From Rhyzopertha dominica (Eukaryota; Arthropoda; Insecta; Coleoptera; Bostrichidae), in the NCBI GenBank assembly GCA_025024175.1, contig QCXZ01000137.1, positions 71,610,680 to 71,674,679 on the forward strand: DNA of 64,000 bases. Reading direction: 5' to 3'. How positions within the stretch are numbered: position 1 is the stretch's first letter; each line of letters begins with the position of its first letter. The notes under the pieces were generated by a model. The model was not told the origin of the DNA. It was given only the letters and a program-made list of their open reading frames with translations, and searched no databases. Positions 1 to 11,060 of this stretch are shown here, piece by piece. Position numbers and translations under genes: made by a program.

Positions 1-116
1 TTTCAAATGTTTTCGTGCGAATCCCAAAATAGAGCCCTTTATGGGCCCTTTGCCATTAAAACGCGTTTTGGAGATAAAAGCTTTTCATAGACTAAGCGTT
101 GATTTTGGTGCACTGT

Positions 117-641
117 GTAGCAGGGATTTTAAGTTTTTGTTTAGAATCTAAGTTGGTAGCATGGCGGCTGCGCGTTTCCGGCCCCATATCTGGGTAGAGA
201 TCGCCGACCCTAAGGAAGGGATGCAGTGAGTTGATACCCTCGATCTACCCCACGTTGGGCGCCAATATGTAACCCCTGGTTGTCTTGAGGTAAAATGGTA
301 GGTTCGGAGGACGAAGAAAAAAAGGAAAGGGCGAATGTATGTTTATAACGACTACTATATTAAGTATTAAAAGAAACACAGTACACTGTATATATGAACA
401 ACTAGAGTAAGCTCTCGTTAATCAAAACAAACAAATCCCNCGGATGCCCGGCGATACAAAAATATAACTCACGGCAAAACCAGTCGGTGCGCTCGCGGAA
501 ACGCCATTCCGCGATCGAGGGTATCAACTCACTGCATCCCTTCCTTAGGGTCGGCGATCTCTACCCAGATATATGGCCGGAAACGCGCAGCCGCCATGCT
601 ACCAACTTAGATTCTAAACAAAAACTTAAAATCCCTGCTAC
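117..641 (-). mobile_element. LTR-retroelement fragment with 129-bp inverted repeat
   Basis: Positions 117-245 and 513-641 are an almost perfect inverted repeat; the one clear difference is CC versus AT near 'ggccNNatatctggg'. Between them lies an LTR-like segment. Read on the minus strand it ends in GGGGTTACA at about 268 and is followed by a primer-binding site (248-264), which in turn leads into the left arm. The arm is therefore the 5' untranslated region of an LTR element, and the right arm is a second copy of that region in the opposite direction. The far end of the LTR was not located, and no gag or pol frame is attached. The 119-residue frame at 487-846 starts just upstream of the right arm and runs through it, resembles no known protein, and is treated as chance. 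Confidence 0.6.
248..264 (-). other. Primer-binding site of tRNA-Lys type
   Basis: The plus strand reads CCCCACGTTGGGCGCCA, which matches the 3' end of animal tRNA-Lys(CUU) including its CCA. The minus strand is therefore complementary to that tRNA end, as expected for a reverse-transcription primer site. It begins 3 nt inside the presumed LTR end. The tRNA match is from knowledge of that tRNA and was not searched. Confidence 0.6.
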
Positions 642-1827
642 AGCACCGTTTTTTGTTACCATGGCTAATCGTTTATTTTGCTTAGAAGGCTACACGTTTG
701 GAATTGGCTTCCAATCTTTCAACCGAAGCCTTTGTTGCTGCGTTATGTCGGTTTATAGCAAGACGAGGTCGCTATCCACATTAACTGTGGTACAAATTTT
801 ATTGGTGCTAATGACCTCATTATCAAAAGCATGCACCATGTGGTAGAAACTGAAATTACTAAATGGAATTTCAACCCACCATTCGGAGGCTTATATAAAA
901 CTAATATTAAAAGTGTAAAAACTTATTTGTTTTAAATAACACGCAATTAAATTCTTACATATGGAGAAGTTTGCTTAATTCCCGTCCGTTATGTTTGGTT
1001 GGTTCGGATCCTAATGACCTATCAGCGCTGACTCCTGGTCATTTTTTTACATTCATCACGGTTACCTGAGATGTAATGGATGTCAGTTTAAATCACTTAA
1101 CGCGTTGGCAGTTGTAAAATTGTATGCAACAAGATTTTTGGAAACGCTGGCACAATGAGTATTTGCATTCTTTGTAGATTCGTAAGAAATGACATAAACA
1201 CACATCTAATCTTGAAATTAATCAGATGGTTTTAATTAAAAAATGAATTAGTTCGTGTTGTGCACTTGCATCCAGGGTCAAATGGCTTTTGTCGTGTTGC
1301 CACTGCATGCACCTTAAATGGCGCCTTTCAAAGGCCAGTGGCAGAATGACACGTTAGTGTCCTCTCCCAACTCAGTAATATTCTTCTTTCACACTTTTTT
1401 GTTTTTATTTTGTTATAATAATTGCATCTACATTTGTTGCGTTTATAATAATCGTTTCGATTTACTGATACTTGTAAATAAAAGCTTTAATTTTGGTGGG
1501 CAGTATGTTTAATATTTATAGCATCGAGCTTTTGGTTGTCCTAATTGCCCACCGCGCATTGTCGAAATTGTTGCAAATACAAGACATCAACGAATGTGCG
1601 TGACCGGGGCGAAGCCTATCAGCAATACAATCATCACCGCATCAATAAAACAGGTAGGAGGAAGGTCGAGCAACTGTCGTATTTTTTTGTTATTGTTAAA
1701 TATTTTCAAAATTCCGTCTTCGTTATAAAAGGAACATATAATTTAAGAGGATATCCAGAATTACTTTGGTTTTCCGTCGTTTGAGATTAGGCGTCAATAC
1801 CTTGATTTATTTTTTAATAATTATAGG
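642..1827. other. No gene recognised
   Basis: AT-rich sequence with only short frames and no similarity I recognise. A TATAAAA-like run lies near 893 and a short inverted repeat (GCCACTG / CAGTGGC) near 1287-1334. Neither has a coding region attached. Confidence 0.5.
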
Positions 1828-1835
1828 CATTGACT

Positions 1836-2946
1836 TAAGGTGACCAACCGTCCGGATTTAGCTCGGACAGGTTTGTATTTTTGTTTATGAGTCCGTATTT
1901 AATATGGCATCCGGATTTGTCCGGATTTTCAAAATTTTGTTTGGATTTGTACGGTTTTTTTATGGTTTGGCTAAAAAGTGTGCAAAATATGTGCACAACA
2001 TGGTATTTTACTTTTTCGTTGTTGTCAGTCTTCTCATGCTTCAAGCTTCATGGAGTCAGGCGTTGCTAACTTCATAGTTTCATCTGTCACATTAATGTCT
2101 ACCACAGACATCTCATCTATTATGGATGGTTAATTGTTAGGGCATGTGCGAGAAAATATTGTAACGACCCGTAAGCACTGATCTCTAATTAACTGGATGT
2201 CGCATAAGTCATTCAAAACTGTGATAAGTAGCCACCATGCCGCTGGTACTCGTACTATCAATTTAACGGCGCCTTCAAATTTTAGGTTAGATCCTTAACT
2301 ATATAATATGGTTATGAGTAAACGTAACATCTAGTTTGTACGGTACACGTTTCTTACTCAAACACTACAACGATCATCTTTTGGAAATCTGCAGACAGAT
2401 GATGAGTTCACGATTTTAACCGTCAATCATTAACGTTATATTTACCGCAGAAGCGAACCTTTGTCAAAATTTTAGTACAAGGACCAGCGGCTAGGCGCTA
2501 AACTGGCGTAAATCTATCACAAATAATTTACATGCATTTTGGTATGTAAGCGACATCCAGTTATTTAGAGATCAGTGCCCATAAGTCGCCATATTGCTCG
2601 TTCGTAAGGCAGCGAGCCTGCGCAGTAACTCCCTGGTTTGACAAAGTGAATGGCGATTGGTGAGATGTGCGGCAGGTCCTATTTTTGTTGTGACGTCATG
2701 ATGTTTCCGTATTGTAATCTTTACTTGCTTGCGTCTGACCCTATCTGTCCGAGGATAATTTATCACAAAATCTTATTAATATTACATTAAACTTCTAGGT
2801 ATTTAGTTCAATGGTGTCTGCGCGCAATTGCGTAGCCGGCATAAACTAATGCCTGACTGTTCCTCTTTACTCTTTACTTTATCCTATATTACAAATAGCA
2901 TCATGGAGGCGTCCGGATTTTTTGGTTTGGAAAGTTGGTCACCTTA
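1836..2946. mobile_element. hAT-type element with perfect 8-bp target duplication
   Basis: Both ends carry the inverted repeat TAAGGTGACCAAC, with weaker matching further in around a GTCCGGATTT motif. The flanks are a perfect 8-bp direct repeat, CATTGACT, at 1828-1835 and 2947-2954. An 8-bp duplication is the hallmark of hAT transposition. No transposase is recognisable inside, so this is a non-autonomous element. It holds a second insertion (2176-2577), so its own length was about 700 bp. The small frames inside it (1835-2069, 2572-2766, 2828-3064) are by-products. Confidence 0.88.
2176..2577. mobile_element. Nested hAT-like MITE (402 bp)
   Basis: Terminal inverted repeats of about 28 bp begin CACTGATCTCTAA on the left and end GAGATCAGTG on the right, with few mismatches. 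The flanks are CCCGTAAG (2168-2175) and CCCATAAG (2578-2585), an 8-bp target duplication with one difference. It lies wholly inside the element at 1836-2946 and so is the younger of the two. It has no coding capacity. Confidence 0.82.
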
Positions 2947-3170
2947 CATTGACTGCTTTCCTCTGTCTGGAGTATTCTCGCTGTTTATTGAGGGTTACGG
3001 TCTTAGAAATCCACCGTTTTTCTACGTCACGTTTCATCCGACTAATACGAATAGAATTCGCTAAATCCGTCCCACAATTAATTAAAAAATTATTTGCCTA
3101 GAGCTTTTAAGTTATAAAGCATCTATTTATCATTTTGATGCATAATAAATGTTTTATAAATAGTATTTAC

Positions 3171-3557
3171 CAGCGTAGGCGGTGCAACCGTTCCTTGGAT
3201 TCCAACACTGCGTACTATAGCGGCTATGGTAGGGTTGTCTTTGGCTGAAACCTAAAGAAGCATAATGTGCGAATGGAATCTATGAATCACTATTATTACC
3301 GACCTTTAAGAAGTGAACCACCACAATGGGCTTGTTTCCAGTATTGCAATTAAATAAGTTTCGACCAGCAGCACCAAGTGGTCTGTAGATAGAACGAATT
3401 TCCACTAGGTAATCTATACCATTTATGAAGTGCTCACTTCCTTTACCTGTAGCTTTTTCCCCCCAAAACATGTACTGTCGGTCAAATTCGTATTTAGATT
3501 GTTTTATTAATCCCTCAATTGTCGGTTTCTTGCCGGTAAACATGTACATCACTTCCA
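3171..3557 (-). CDS. Carbonic-anhydrase-related protein (two internal exons)
   Basis: Two exons on the minus strand, 3557-3304 and 3251-3171, separated by a 52-bp intron. The first starts after an AG and completes a split codon. It reads through a tryptophan-glycine-glutamate followed by GSEHFINGIDYLVEI, the alpha-carbonic-anhydrase core, to VVVHFLK. Joining in phase 0 to VSAKDNPTIAAIVRSVG gives the family's continuous helix region, which supports the AAAG|GTCGGT donor. In active enzymes the zinc is held by HFHWG and ELHLVH. Here those sites read YMFWG and EIRSIY, so all three histidines are gone. The protein should not hydrate CO2 and is best called a CARP-like paralogue; this class is often secreted or a binding module. 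The signal-peptide exon and the C-terminal exon (with the expected GSLTTPPC-type motif) were not found nearby; the hAT element at 1836 lies downstream. It could also be a decaying pseudogene, but the splice sites and frame are intact. Confidence 0.72.
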
Positions 3558-4193
3558 CTACAACAATTTTTGAAAGTTACATCGATAAACATGATACGTG
3601 TAATTATTCACATTCATTGCTGTATTTAACTCTTTTTTTGTAGGAATTCCAAAAATTAACGCAAATGCGGATGCTATTGTCAACTGAGGTAAAACTTAAC
3701 GCAATTACGATATTTTTAGGGTGTACAGAGTTACACGTAAATGAATAAAAGTTAGTGCCGTGCATGTTGTAATTTATACAATTGCATGATGGTGTAAGGA
3801 AAGCATTGGATCATGGAGGTATCAACTGATTGCCAAAAAAGTAACTGCTCGCGTTTTGAATTTATTAAAGGTAGTAGTATTTTTTTACTATGAATTAATA
3901 GTACAAGTAACAAGTGTACAGTGTCTCATTTTCGTTGTAATTGTAGGGTATCTCGGTAACTATTGTTGCTAGAGGGTTGCGGATTCGATATTACTGTATT
4001 ACTTTTTTGTTGTGAGCCAGTTTTTGAATAATGTAACATGTAATGCTATTTGAAACTGAGTGTTTCGAAGGTTCTTAAACCAAATAAAACTCTGAAGCTC
4101 TCTATCTCTGACAAAATCAATTACGTTTGTTCTGTACAATCACAAGATATACCTTATTTGCTCTGTCAATAAAATAATTAGCCTTAATTCACA
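3558..4193. other. No gene recognised (probable intron or upstream of the CARP gene)
   Basis: AT-rich. Upstream coding exons of the carbonic-anhydrase-like gene should lie on the minus strand here or further right, but I could not identify any. Confidence 0.4.
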
Positions 4194-4201
4194 TGTGCAT
4201 G

Positions 4202-5907
4202 CAGGGCCGGTCCGGTCTGGTGCAAAGGAAATTTTTGCGGGGCCTTGATACGAATTTCACATAACAAAACCTTAATCATACAAAAAATGTATATTAATAA
4301 AAATTAAATGCTGTTCATTGGTAAACACATCAATGAGAACGGCTGGGCTGATTTGCATCATTTTTTAACTTACTTAATAGTCTAAATAAGGTTTTTTATA
4401 CGGAAAGAAAAATTGGAATAGTTTCCCGAAAAATTCTATAATACTGAAAGTGCCTTTTGCCATGGACAATTCGCATAATTGTTTTTTGTTTTGTTCGTTC
4501 TGGTCCTGGGAAAGTTTTCATCAAAAGAAAATTCGGGATTTACGGAAAATCAGAAAAATCTCTTTCTTTATATCATAACTGATGATAGAAATGACATATT
4601 TATATTTGTTTTTTGTTTTGAACGAAGCAATAGAATTTGAAAAAAAATAAAAATTTGTATGATAATAATCCAATTCAATGTTTTCGGTAAAATGAAAACT
4701 TTCGAAAAATAAAATAAAATTACATTTTTTACATTTGTGCGCAAATGTCGTTTGGTAACTAATGCATTTGCGCGGTCTTTCTTTTGCAATGTGTTAACAC
4801 ACGTATTTCATTCAAATTTAGATTGAAATTGTTAATCAAGTTTCATTTGATAAAGTAAAGCGAATAATGTTTAGTCGATTTTCAACAATTCAGTTGAAAT
4901 GTGATTTTGCTGTTTATTCATCGCAATCGTTTCAAGAGAAAATTAAGTCGATTTATCTCAAACAATTTTACAGATTTATCCACGAAATAAATGTTAATAA
5001 AACACTTTGAGATACATTGTGATTTCAAAAATGAAAGAAAATAAATTATTGCGTTGATATGGAATCTTGATTTAAATCAGCTATAACTGATCACATTTTC
5101 AGTATCTGAGCGGTATACAGCCTACAGAATTATTCATTTCGCATTTATATTTCCTACTCGCATACTTCTGAAAGTACGTATTCCATAACAAAATATCCGA
5201 ACAATTCAATATCCATTGTCACAATCGTTAATACACATCTCCAGTGGCTTTTCACAAACTCAAAAGACGATCACAAAAAGATTGATTAAAGTTTGGATAG
5301 GGCAATGTGCGCTTGTTAGTAAATTAAATAACAAAAATAATTATTCAAATAAATACCACTACAGTATAAAATACTGCACATCGCACAGTGTACAGCAAAA
5401 ATTGTATAGTACAAAAGAATAACGAAATACAAAGCCGAAAGTTTTATTTTTGTTTTACTTTCTGACAATGCTTTGCAGTAAATTCATTAATAACAACATC
5501 GTAATTTAGTTTTCTTGCTAATTAGACAAAAGATAAGTAGACAAAATGGCTAAGGAGGTAAATCGTTCTTGACTGATGTCAGATCTCAAGTAATTTTTTA
5601 TTATTTTGGTTTGTGAGAAAGATCTTTCTGCAGCTGCAAGAATAGTTCAAAACAGTTTATTATTTGCAATCAGACAGCAGCAGAAGCTGTTTGACAGACT
5701 TAAGTTTTGGATTTTTTTTAAGCATTGTTGCGGATATTACTGCCAGTCTCTATGTACTAGGAAGAATAATACACTTTAACTTTTCTAGCATACAATATAC
5801 GAAATATAGTCAGAAGTCGTCTGATAATACATATGTATATGGTTTTCTTTTTTTAAACAATATCTTGTACTGAGTACTGGATTTTCACCTCCTTCCGCCC
5901 GGCCCTT
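4202..5907 (-). mobile_element. hAT element, internally deleted (1.7 kb)
   Basis: The left end begins CAGGGCCGG and the right end finishes CCGGCCCTT, a short inverted repeat typical of hAT ends. The flanks are TGTGCATG (4194-4201) and TGGGCATG (5908-5915), an 8-bp duplication with one mismatch. The interior holds a transposase C-terminal relic on the minus strand (5518-5640). The N-terminal part is missing, because only about 270 bp separate the relic from the right end. The rest is AT-rich with no other coding sign. Confidence 0.75.
5518..5640 (-). pseudogene. hAT transposase C-terminal dimerisation domain, relic
   Basis: Read on the minus strand this gives AERSFSQTKIIKNYLRS, then DISQERFTSLAILS and a stop. 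That is the very conserved C-terminal dimerisation block of ZMYM1-like hAT transposases (family pattern: ERSFS, K, YLRS, RL..L, LSI). An in-frame stop lies just upstream, and the catalytic RNase-H-like fold is absent. It belongs to the element at 4202-5907. Confidence 0.7.
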
Positions 5908-5915
5908 TGGGCATG

Positions 5916-6784
5916 CGTACGAGTTAAATATAGGAACTCCAACAATGTACTTATTTGTTATTCTGAATACACAATATACACCTACTCTACTTACAAAATC
6001 TTGCAATGAAACCTTTTACATGTCAGGTAGGTTAATTTTATAACATTGTATTGTATGTATTTATTTNTGAAAGTTTAAATAAAGGAAATAGTGTTTAAAT
6101 TGTGCAGCACTTACTGAAAACATAAATAATTTATTCTCGTTAGAGTAATAATTACCAAACCTTAGAGTAAAAAATGCTACTGAAATTTATATTGTAGTAC
6201 TATTTGCAGGGTCTACATGAATACAGCTAGGTATAGTACTACAAAAAAATTGCATATGTGCTCAATCGTCACAATACGTTTACGCTCTTCATGTAACTTT
6301 ATAATTACTATGAAATTTGCGCATATTGTACATCGTACAATTACCACTAAGTGCAGCAAATCATCAATCAAACGTGTTCAAATTGTCACTGCAACCGTGT
6401 GTAAACGGCAACTGCGCGGTTGCGTTATTTTACACCACAATATAGTTATTACAATGATGTAGTACATTTTACTACAGCTTGATCGGATGCCTATTTTTAC
6501 AACCATTATTATAAGCATAACAGCAATTGTAATAAAAAGCAACGAAAGTTACAATAGGAATTTTTCATTGCGGCTACTAAGACACAGACTGACAATAAAA
6601 AAACTGATTTGGTTTTAATGTTAGTAGGTAATATTCAGATATTAATGGACTTTGCCTAATTGGGTATTATCACTTTTTTTTTAAATCACGTAAAATGAAT
6701 CTTGAAGTGCATATATGTCGTACATCATGTTAAAAAAACAAAAATATTTGTAGCTAGAGAATCAGGTCTGAAATTCGAATCTTA
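5916..6784. other. No gene recognised
   Basis: AT-rich. The frames at 5785-6006 and 6217-6462 show no recognisable domain. Confidence 0.5.
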
Positions 6785-7792
6785 GGAGTCACCGCCAAAA
6801 CGCTTCTATCCAAGGTTATTCAACTCGTGACGTCAAGTGTCATGTAAACATTACCGAGGAGCGTGCTGTTTAATGGCATAGTATCATTGTTGTATTGGAA
6901 AAGCTTTTGTGTGGTGTTTATTGAAAGGACGGTGTAAGAGGTGGCACCAAAAAGTGATTTGTGTAGTTTTACAAGCATCTGTTATGTATGNAAAACAAAA
7001 CAAGTGTTGTTTTGTACATGGTTATAAAAATACTTCAGTCAGTACAGCTAACAAAATATTTTTGTAACCGTTCCTCGAGATTATCATCGTATGAAAAAAT
7101 TGTTTAAGGCTCCTAGACGTGATATGCGGAAATCGCAAAATTAGCTTTCTGTTGTGAAGATAATCTTAATTATATTGTAAGTTTTATTATTCTTTTTGGG
7201 GTTATAAGTGTTTGCCATTCAGTTTCCATTTTGTTATAGCTTGAAGAGGATATGAAAAATTATGAGTTTTAAGTTAATAAAGGGAAATGTTATAATAAAG
7301 AACGACGTTGTTCCTCATATATTCGACTATTAGCCAGCCCGGAAACGAGCCGAAAATAAATGGCAATTTATAATTATTCTTACCCCTAAAATAAATGTCA
7401 ATTTAGGGTACATTTTTGATTCTTACATTCTTATGTTTACAAATAGTATGTTTCCAACAACCCACTGTGATCAAATTATCAATGCTACGTTAATTTGATA
7501 AAAAGTTCACTTATGCTGTTGCTTTTACGTTCCTCATCTCCGCCGCGTTGAACCGCTCGTCGCTGTACACAAATTCCATAACAAAGAAAATGCCTTCAGA
7601 AGTCATAACTCATAAGTATTTCACTTTTTTTAGCGTAGTTTAAATTCGTTTGTCACAAAATGAACGCAAACAACAAACTGATAAATTGACGGGCTGAGGC
7701 TGACGCGTGTCGCCCTGACCCCAGATGTAAACAAGCGTCCATTTACAAGACACCTGACGTCACGGCCAATATGTTCGCGTTTTGGGGGTCCC
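6785..7792. mobile_element. DNA-transposon relic around a THAP-coding region
   Basis: An inverted repeat pairs 6826-6848 with 7742-7764 (23 bp beginning CGTGACGTCA, two mismatches). An outer block, CCAAAACGC, is also mirrored at both ends (about 6795 and 7783). Between them lies a broken THAP zinc-finger coding region. P elements encode an N-terminal THAP domain and have terminal plus subterminal inverted repeats, so a P-like element is a reasonable reading. No clean target duplication was seen, so the outer limits are approximate. Confidence 0.5.
6984..7272 (+). pseudogene. THAP zinc-finger domain, broken
   Basis: From an ATG at 6984 the frame reads KQNKCCFVHGYKNTS, the start of a THAP finger, then ANKIF. 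A frame change follows, then VPRDYHRMKKLFKAPRRDM, the conserved middle of the domain. A further 1-nt shift leads to a CCEDN segment equivalent to the family's FCCEDHF. A GTAAGT donor near 7178 and a TTATAG acceptor near 7236 would join this to LEEDMKNYEF and a stop, matching the family's LEEDMENY. Two frameshifts, one ambiguous base and replacement of ligand residues make it non-functional. Host THAP genes exist too, but the flanking inverted repeats favour a transposon origin. Confidence 0.6.
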
Positions 7793-8118
7793 TTTAAATA
7801 TTCACATTTTTAATATTAAAAATACACCTTATGATACATTTCTTCGAATTTATAAGATGGCACAGCTGTTTTGTGGATCAGCTGCTACCTATTAATATGC
7901 AATTTAATGGAAAATAATATAAAACCGAATATTACCTTAGGAACATGCACAGAATATTTGGATTCCATATAAACACTATATAACATTAAAGCATTAAGCA
8001 AAACAAGAAAATCTAAACCTTTGTGTTAAACAATGTAGCGGTTGAAAGTGAAACTCACTATCGAGTGCAGCAACGAAAAGCGCTGTTTTTTTTAAATTTT
8101 GACAATTTCCATACTTAC
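7793..8118. other. No gene recognised
   Basis: AT-rich. If the candidate first exon at 8119-8380 is real, this would be the start of its first intron on the minus strand. Confidence 0.35.
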
Positions 8119-8380
8119 TCAGTCCATCGTCTTTGAGGTCAATTCTTTCAAACAAAACCCGAGTCTTATGTTCAGAACTAAATTTCACCACTCTCTTATT
8201 CAAATTAATTGCAGAAGATCGCTGTATATCTACCGGAGATCTTGCATCCGAACATATTTTTTCAATTACGGTTCCAATCAAACTCGTAAAAATGCATTCC
8301 TTATTAGGAATATGAAATGCAAAGCAGAAACACCAAGCATGGAGCACAAACACAAAAACTAGTAAGGATGAGCCGATCAT
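8119..8380 (-). CDS. Candidate first exon of an unrecognised secreted protein
   Basis: On the minus strand an ATG at 8380 opens a frame with a clear signal-peptide profile: MIGSS, then a run of L, V, F and A up to about residue 21, ending CFCFA. A cysteine-containing polar stretch follows. The frame stays open past 8119, where a strong donor (CTGA|GTAAGT) occurs, so I end the exon there (87 codons plus one base). A TATA-like ATATAAGC lies about 55 bp upstream of the ATG. I do not recognise the family, and no second exon was found. It could be chance, though a signal peptide, a perfect donor and a TATA-like box together are unusual. Confidence 0.35.
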
Positions 8381-8431
8381 TCTGGCTTTACCTCACACGG
8401 TTTTCATTAAACATCGAAACAAGTTTCTGTG

Positions 8432-8439
8432 CTTATATT
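8432..8439 (-). promoter_or_regulatory. Possible TATA box
   Basis: ATATAAGC on the minus strand, about 52 nt before the ATG of the candidate secreted-protein exon, leaving room for a start site and a leader of about 25 nt. In AT-rich DNA such a match is weak evidence alone. Confidence 0.25.
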
Positions 8440-9480
8440 CAGTGAAGTTCATAAGATAAGAGTAATATTTTCCTCACTATCTATGTGCAATTTTATGGCT
8501 TCAACCCCATTTTTTAAGAATGGGCAGTTTCAATCTGTGTTAAGTGCATTATTATCACACTACTGATAATTTTAAAACCTATATTAATTTTTATGAATAT
8601 TGCAATCTATGGTTGTGATGCACCACGTTTTACAAGTTTTGCATCCTTTTGATAACAAAAACAAAAAACCACTGCAAATGGAATCAGTACTTCCACAGCC
8701 AATTGTCACAAAGATATTTACGCTTTTATTTTTTTCTCAGGTTTTGAGCATTTTTTCTCTCTACATCTACGTTTTTTTAAGACAAACGGTTCTTGTGATA
8801 GGTATTAGCAAAAATACATAAATTTTTAAAATCGGTTTTTTCCAAATAACTCAAAAATTATTAACTTAGCAAAAAACTGCAGGAGTGATTTTCGATCAGA
8901 AATTCGATTTTCTATATAATACTAAAATTTAAAAAAATCGTATAGGCAGGGTCCAAAATACGTTTTATGGAAGTATTTCGAAAGTGTCAAAGTTTTGGAT
9001 AAATTTTTGAGACACTTTGTGTGACAAATTTTATTTCCTATCTGAATATAATAAATGTATTCGGAAATATTTAGGAAAAACCGTTTTCTTTGAGTGACAC
9101 ACGCTTTTTTGCTAATATCTTCTTAACAGTTTGCTGCACCGAAAATTTATAAGGACGAACAATACTCGCACACACATACTAAAACAGATTAAAAAAAAAT
9201 TTGCAAAAAGGATAGTTACCTCCCAATTTCGACCCCTTTCCGATACCCTACTTTCCCCAAAAACAATAGGTCGCTTTGGGTAATAGAGTGTGCCAAATTT
9301 CAAGTTTATATGTTAAGTCAAGTCTTTCGAAAGTTGTCGCGTCCACAAACAAGAAATTTTTTTAATCAATTTTTGTTTTTTTTACTTTTTGGGCCATTTT
9401 AAACCGATTGAGGAAATAAAAATTTTCGAATGCCTTATTCTACCACTGAAAACTTATAGCAAATAAAAACTCATGTCTTT
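8440..9480. other. Repeat-like AT-rich sequence, no gene
   Basis: Many A/T runs. The text near 8990-9020 ('gacactttgtgtgac') resembles the ends of arthropod DNA transposons. It probably belongs to the element carrying the transposase relic at 9481-9700, but I could not define its ends. Confidence 0.35.
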
Positions 9481-9700
9481 TCATTGCAGTTTTTTTCTGA
9501 AAATTTGAAGAAAAATGTGGGAAGCACCATCATGCATGAACCACATGTCTCTTCGAAGTAGGGGTAATTCCTCTAACAAACCTAGCAACGCATTTTGCAA
9601 ATGTTGCAAATAAATCTCTCTCGGTAATCTTTGTGGTAAAATTACAGGACCAACAATATTATCACCAATTATTACAACCCACACACTAATCTTAAATTCT
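9481..9700 (-). pseudogene. IS630/Tc1-mariner-type transposase fragment
   Basis: The minus-strand translation contains WVVIIGDNIVGPVILP, then YLQHLQNALLGLLEELP and MWFMHDGASHIF. This is the central catalytic block of an insect DDE transposase family (usual pattern: GIIGD..IGPY, YL.FL, MWFQHDGAP.H). The aspartate of HDGA is the second catalytic residue. The N-terminal DNA-binding part and the final acidic residue are absent. The same family recurs at 42005-43900. Confidence 0.65.
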
Positions 9701-10199
9701 TGTTTAAACTAGTTAAATCTTATTGCGGCAAACTGATTTAATCGATATTTTCCATAAGCGCCCTAGATGCATAAATCATTTATAGAAACCCTATATAAAA
9801 GCATTCTAAAAATTATCACATTCGCTGAAGGCACACACTCGTAGCGGTAAACGAAACAATTACTTATTAGTTTAAAAAGTGCCTTTATTGAACTATGAAT
9901 AATTTTAGTAACACCTGCTGATGCATTTTTGCAGTAATCAAGATACCGCTAAAACAAAATCTAGTTGTAGCAATGCAGGCATCATAGCCACTGCTAATCC
10001 TCTTCGGCGCAGTGGGCAGATGCCAGTTTAGTGGCTGTCTCATTAAAATAAAGAAAGAAAGTTGATAAATCGTGAGTAGCTTTGAGTAAAACAAAATCAT
10101 CATTCAGACATTTATTATTGTTGGCACTTGTTTGCGAAACTGTGTTTTTGTGTTAGTTTCCAATTTAAAACAATAAAACAATACGGTAAATCAGAGTGT
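9701..10199. other. No gene recognised
   Basis: AT-rich spacer between two transposase relics. A TATAAAAG run lies near 9794. Terminal repeats for either neighbour were not found. Confidence 0.4.
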
Positions 10200-11060
10200 A
10201 TTCAGCACTTTGAACGACAGATAGAAGAACCACCATCTATAGAATAATAGAAAGGTTCGAATACTGGAAGTGCAGAATTCCGAAAAATTCTATGACGTCC
10301 AAGCTCCCAAAGAACCCCGAGGAATATAAAACGGGTAAAAACAGTGTTTACAAAAACACCATCGACATCTGTGAGAAATGCAGCTACAAATTTGGATCTG
10401 GACAAATCAACACTGTCTGGGATTAAATTAAAGGATCTATGGAAATGAAGGCATTTTCAATATTATCAGCACCAAAATACTTCAAAGACCAAGTACGTAC
10501 CAAAAGAGGCTGTCGAAAAGTGTATGAGAAAACGCTACGAAAAACTCTCATCATAGACGATGAATCGCATGTGAAAGCCGATCCAAACGATGTTCCTGGC
10601 AAGCAATATTTCCATGCGTGTAACAAGACAGACGTAAAATATGCTGATAGAGTGAAGCCCAGAGTCAAATTTTTCAAAAACTATCTTGTTGGCAATTGAC
10701 AAACACGGCATCGTTTCCGACGCGTGAAGAAGCGATTAATTCCCCTTATTAATACACATTACAATAAAGATAATATAATTTTTTGGCCTGACATGGTAAC
10801 ACGCCATTACACGGCTGAAGTTATCGACGGCGAGCTGAAGAAATCCAATTTATCGAAAAGAAGGACAACGCCCCAAATGTTCCTCAAGCGCGAGATATCG
10901 AGAAATTTTGGTCCCGTTGCAAAAAAGAATTTAAGAAGAATCTGGTTAAGCCGAAAAGTTTACATGTATTTAAAAATGGGTAGGCTCGAATCAGCAGAAA
11001 AGTCGGTGAACAGTCAAAAAGGCTGAAATGCGCAGAGCAGCAATAAATTTGGGAAAAATA
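10200..11060 (+). pseudogene. Degraded DDE (IS630-like) transposase
   Basis: Across frames the plus strand encodes pieces in the expected order. First comes a helix-turn-helix-like stretch (KTVFTKTPSTSVRNAATNL, then SGIKLKDL). Next is the catalytic block LIIDDESHVKADPND, with the first catalytic aspartate. Then come KFFKNYLV, NIIFWPDMVTRHYTAEV with the second aspartate, and finally an EKFWSRCKKEFKKN segment with the acidic third residue. Family members read DDESYVKAD, FWPDLA..HY and IEKFW, which match well. At least three frame breaks and several stops separate the parts, so it is dead. Compared with intact relatives it is nearly full length. Confidence 0.7.

Noticed and set aside
487..846. 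119-codon plus-strand frame near the left edge
   Set aside because: It overlaps the inverted-repeat leader of the LTR fragment and has no recognisable domain.
4577..4595. CTGATGA followed by GAAA, hammerhead-like
   Set aside because: Only two bases separate the boxes, so helix II cannot form.
8099..8362. Plus-strand frames opposite the candidate secreted-protein exon
   Set aside because: No signal peptide or domain; the minus-strand reading explains the open frame better.
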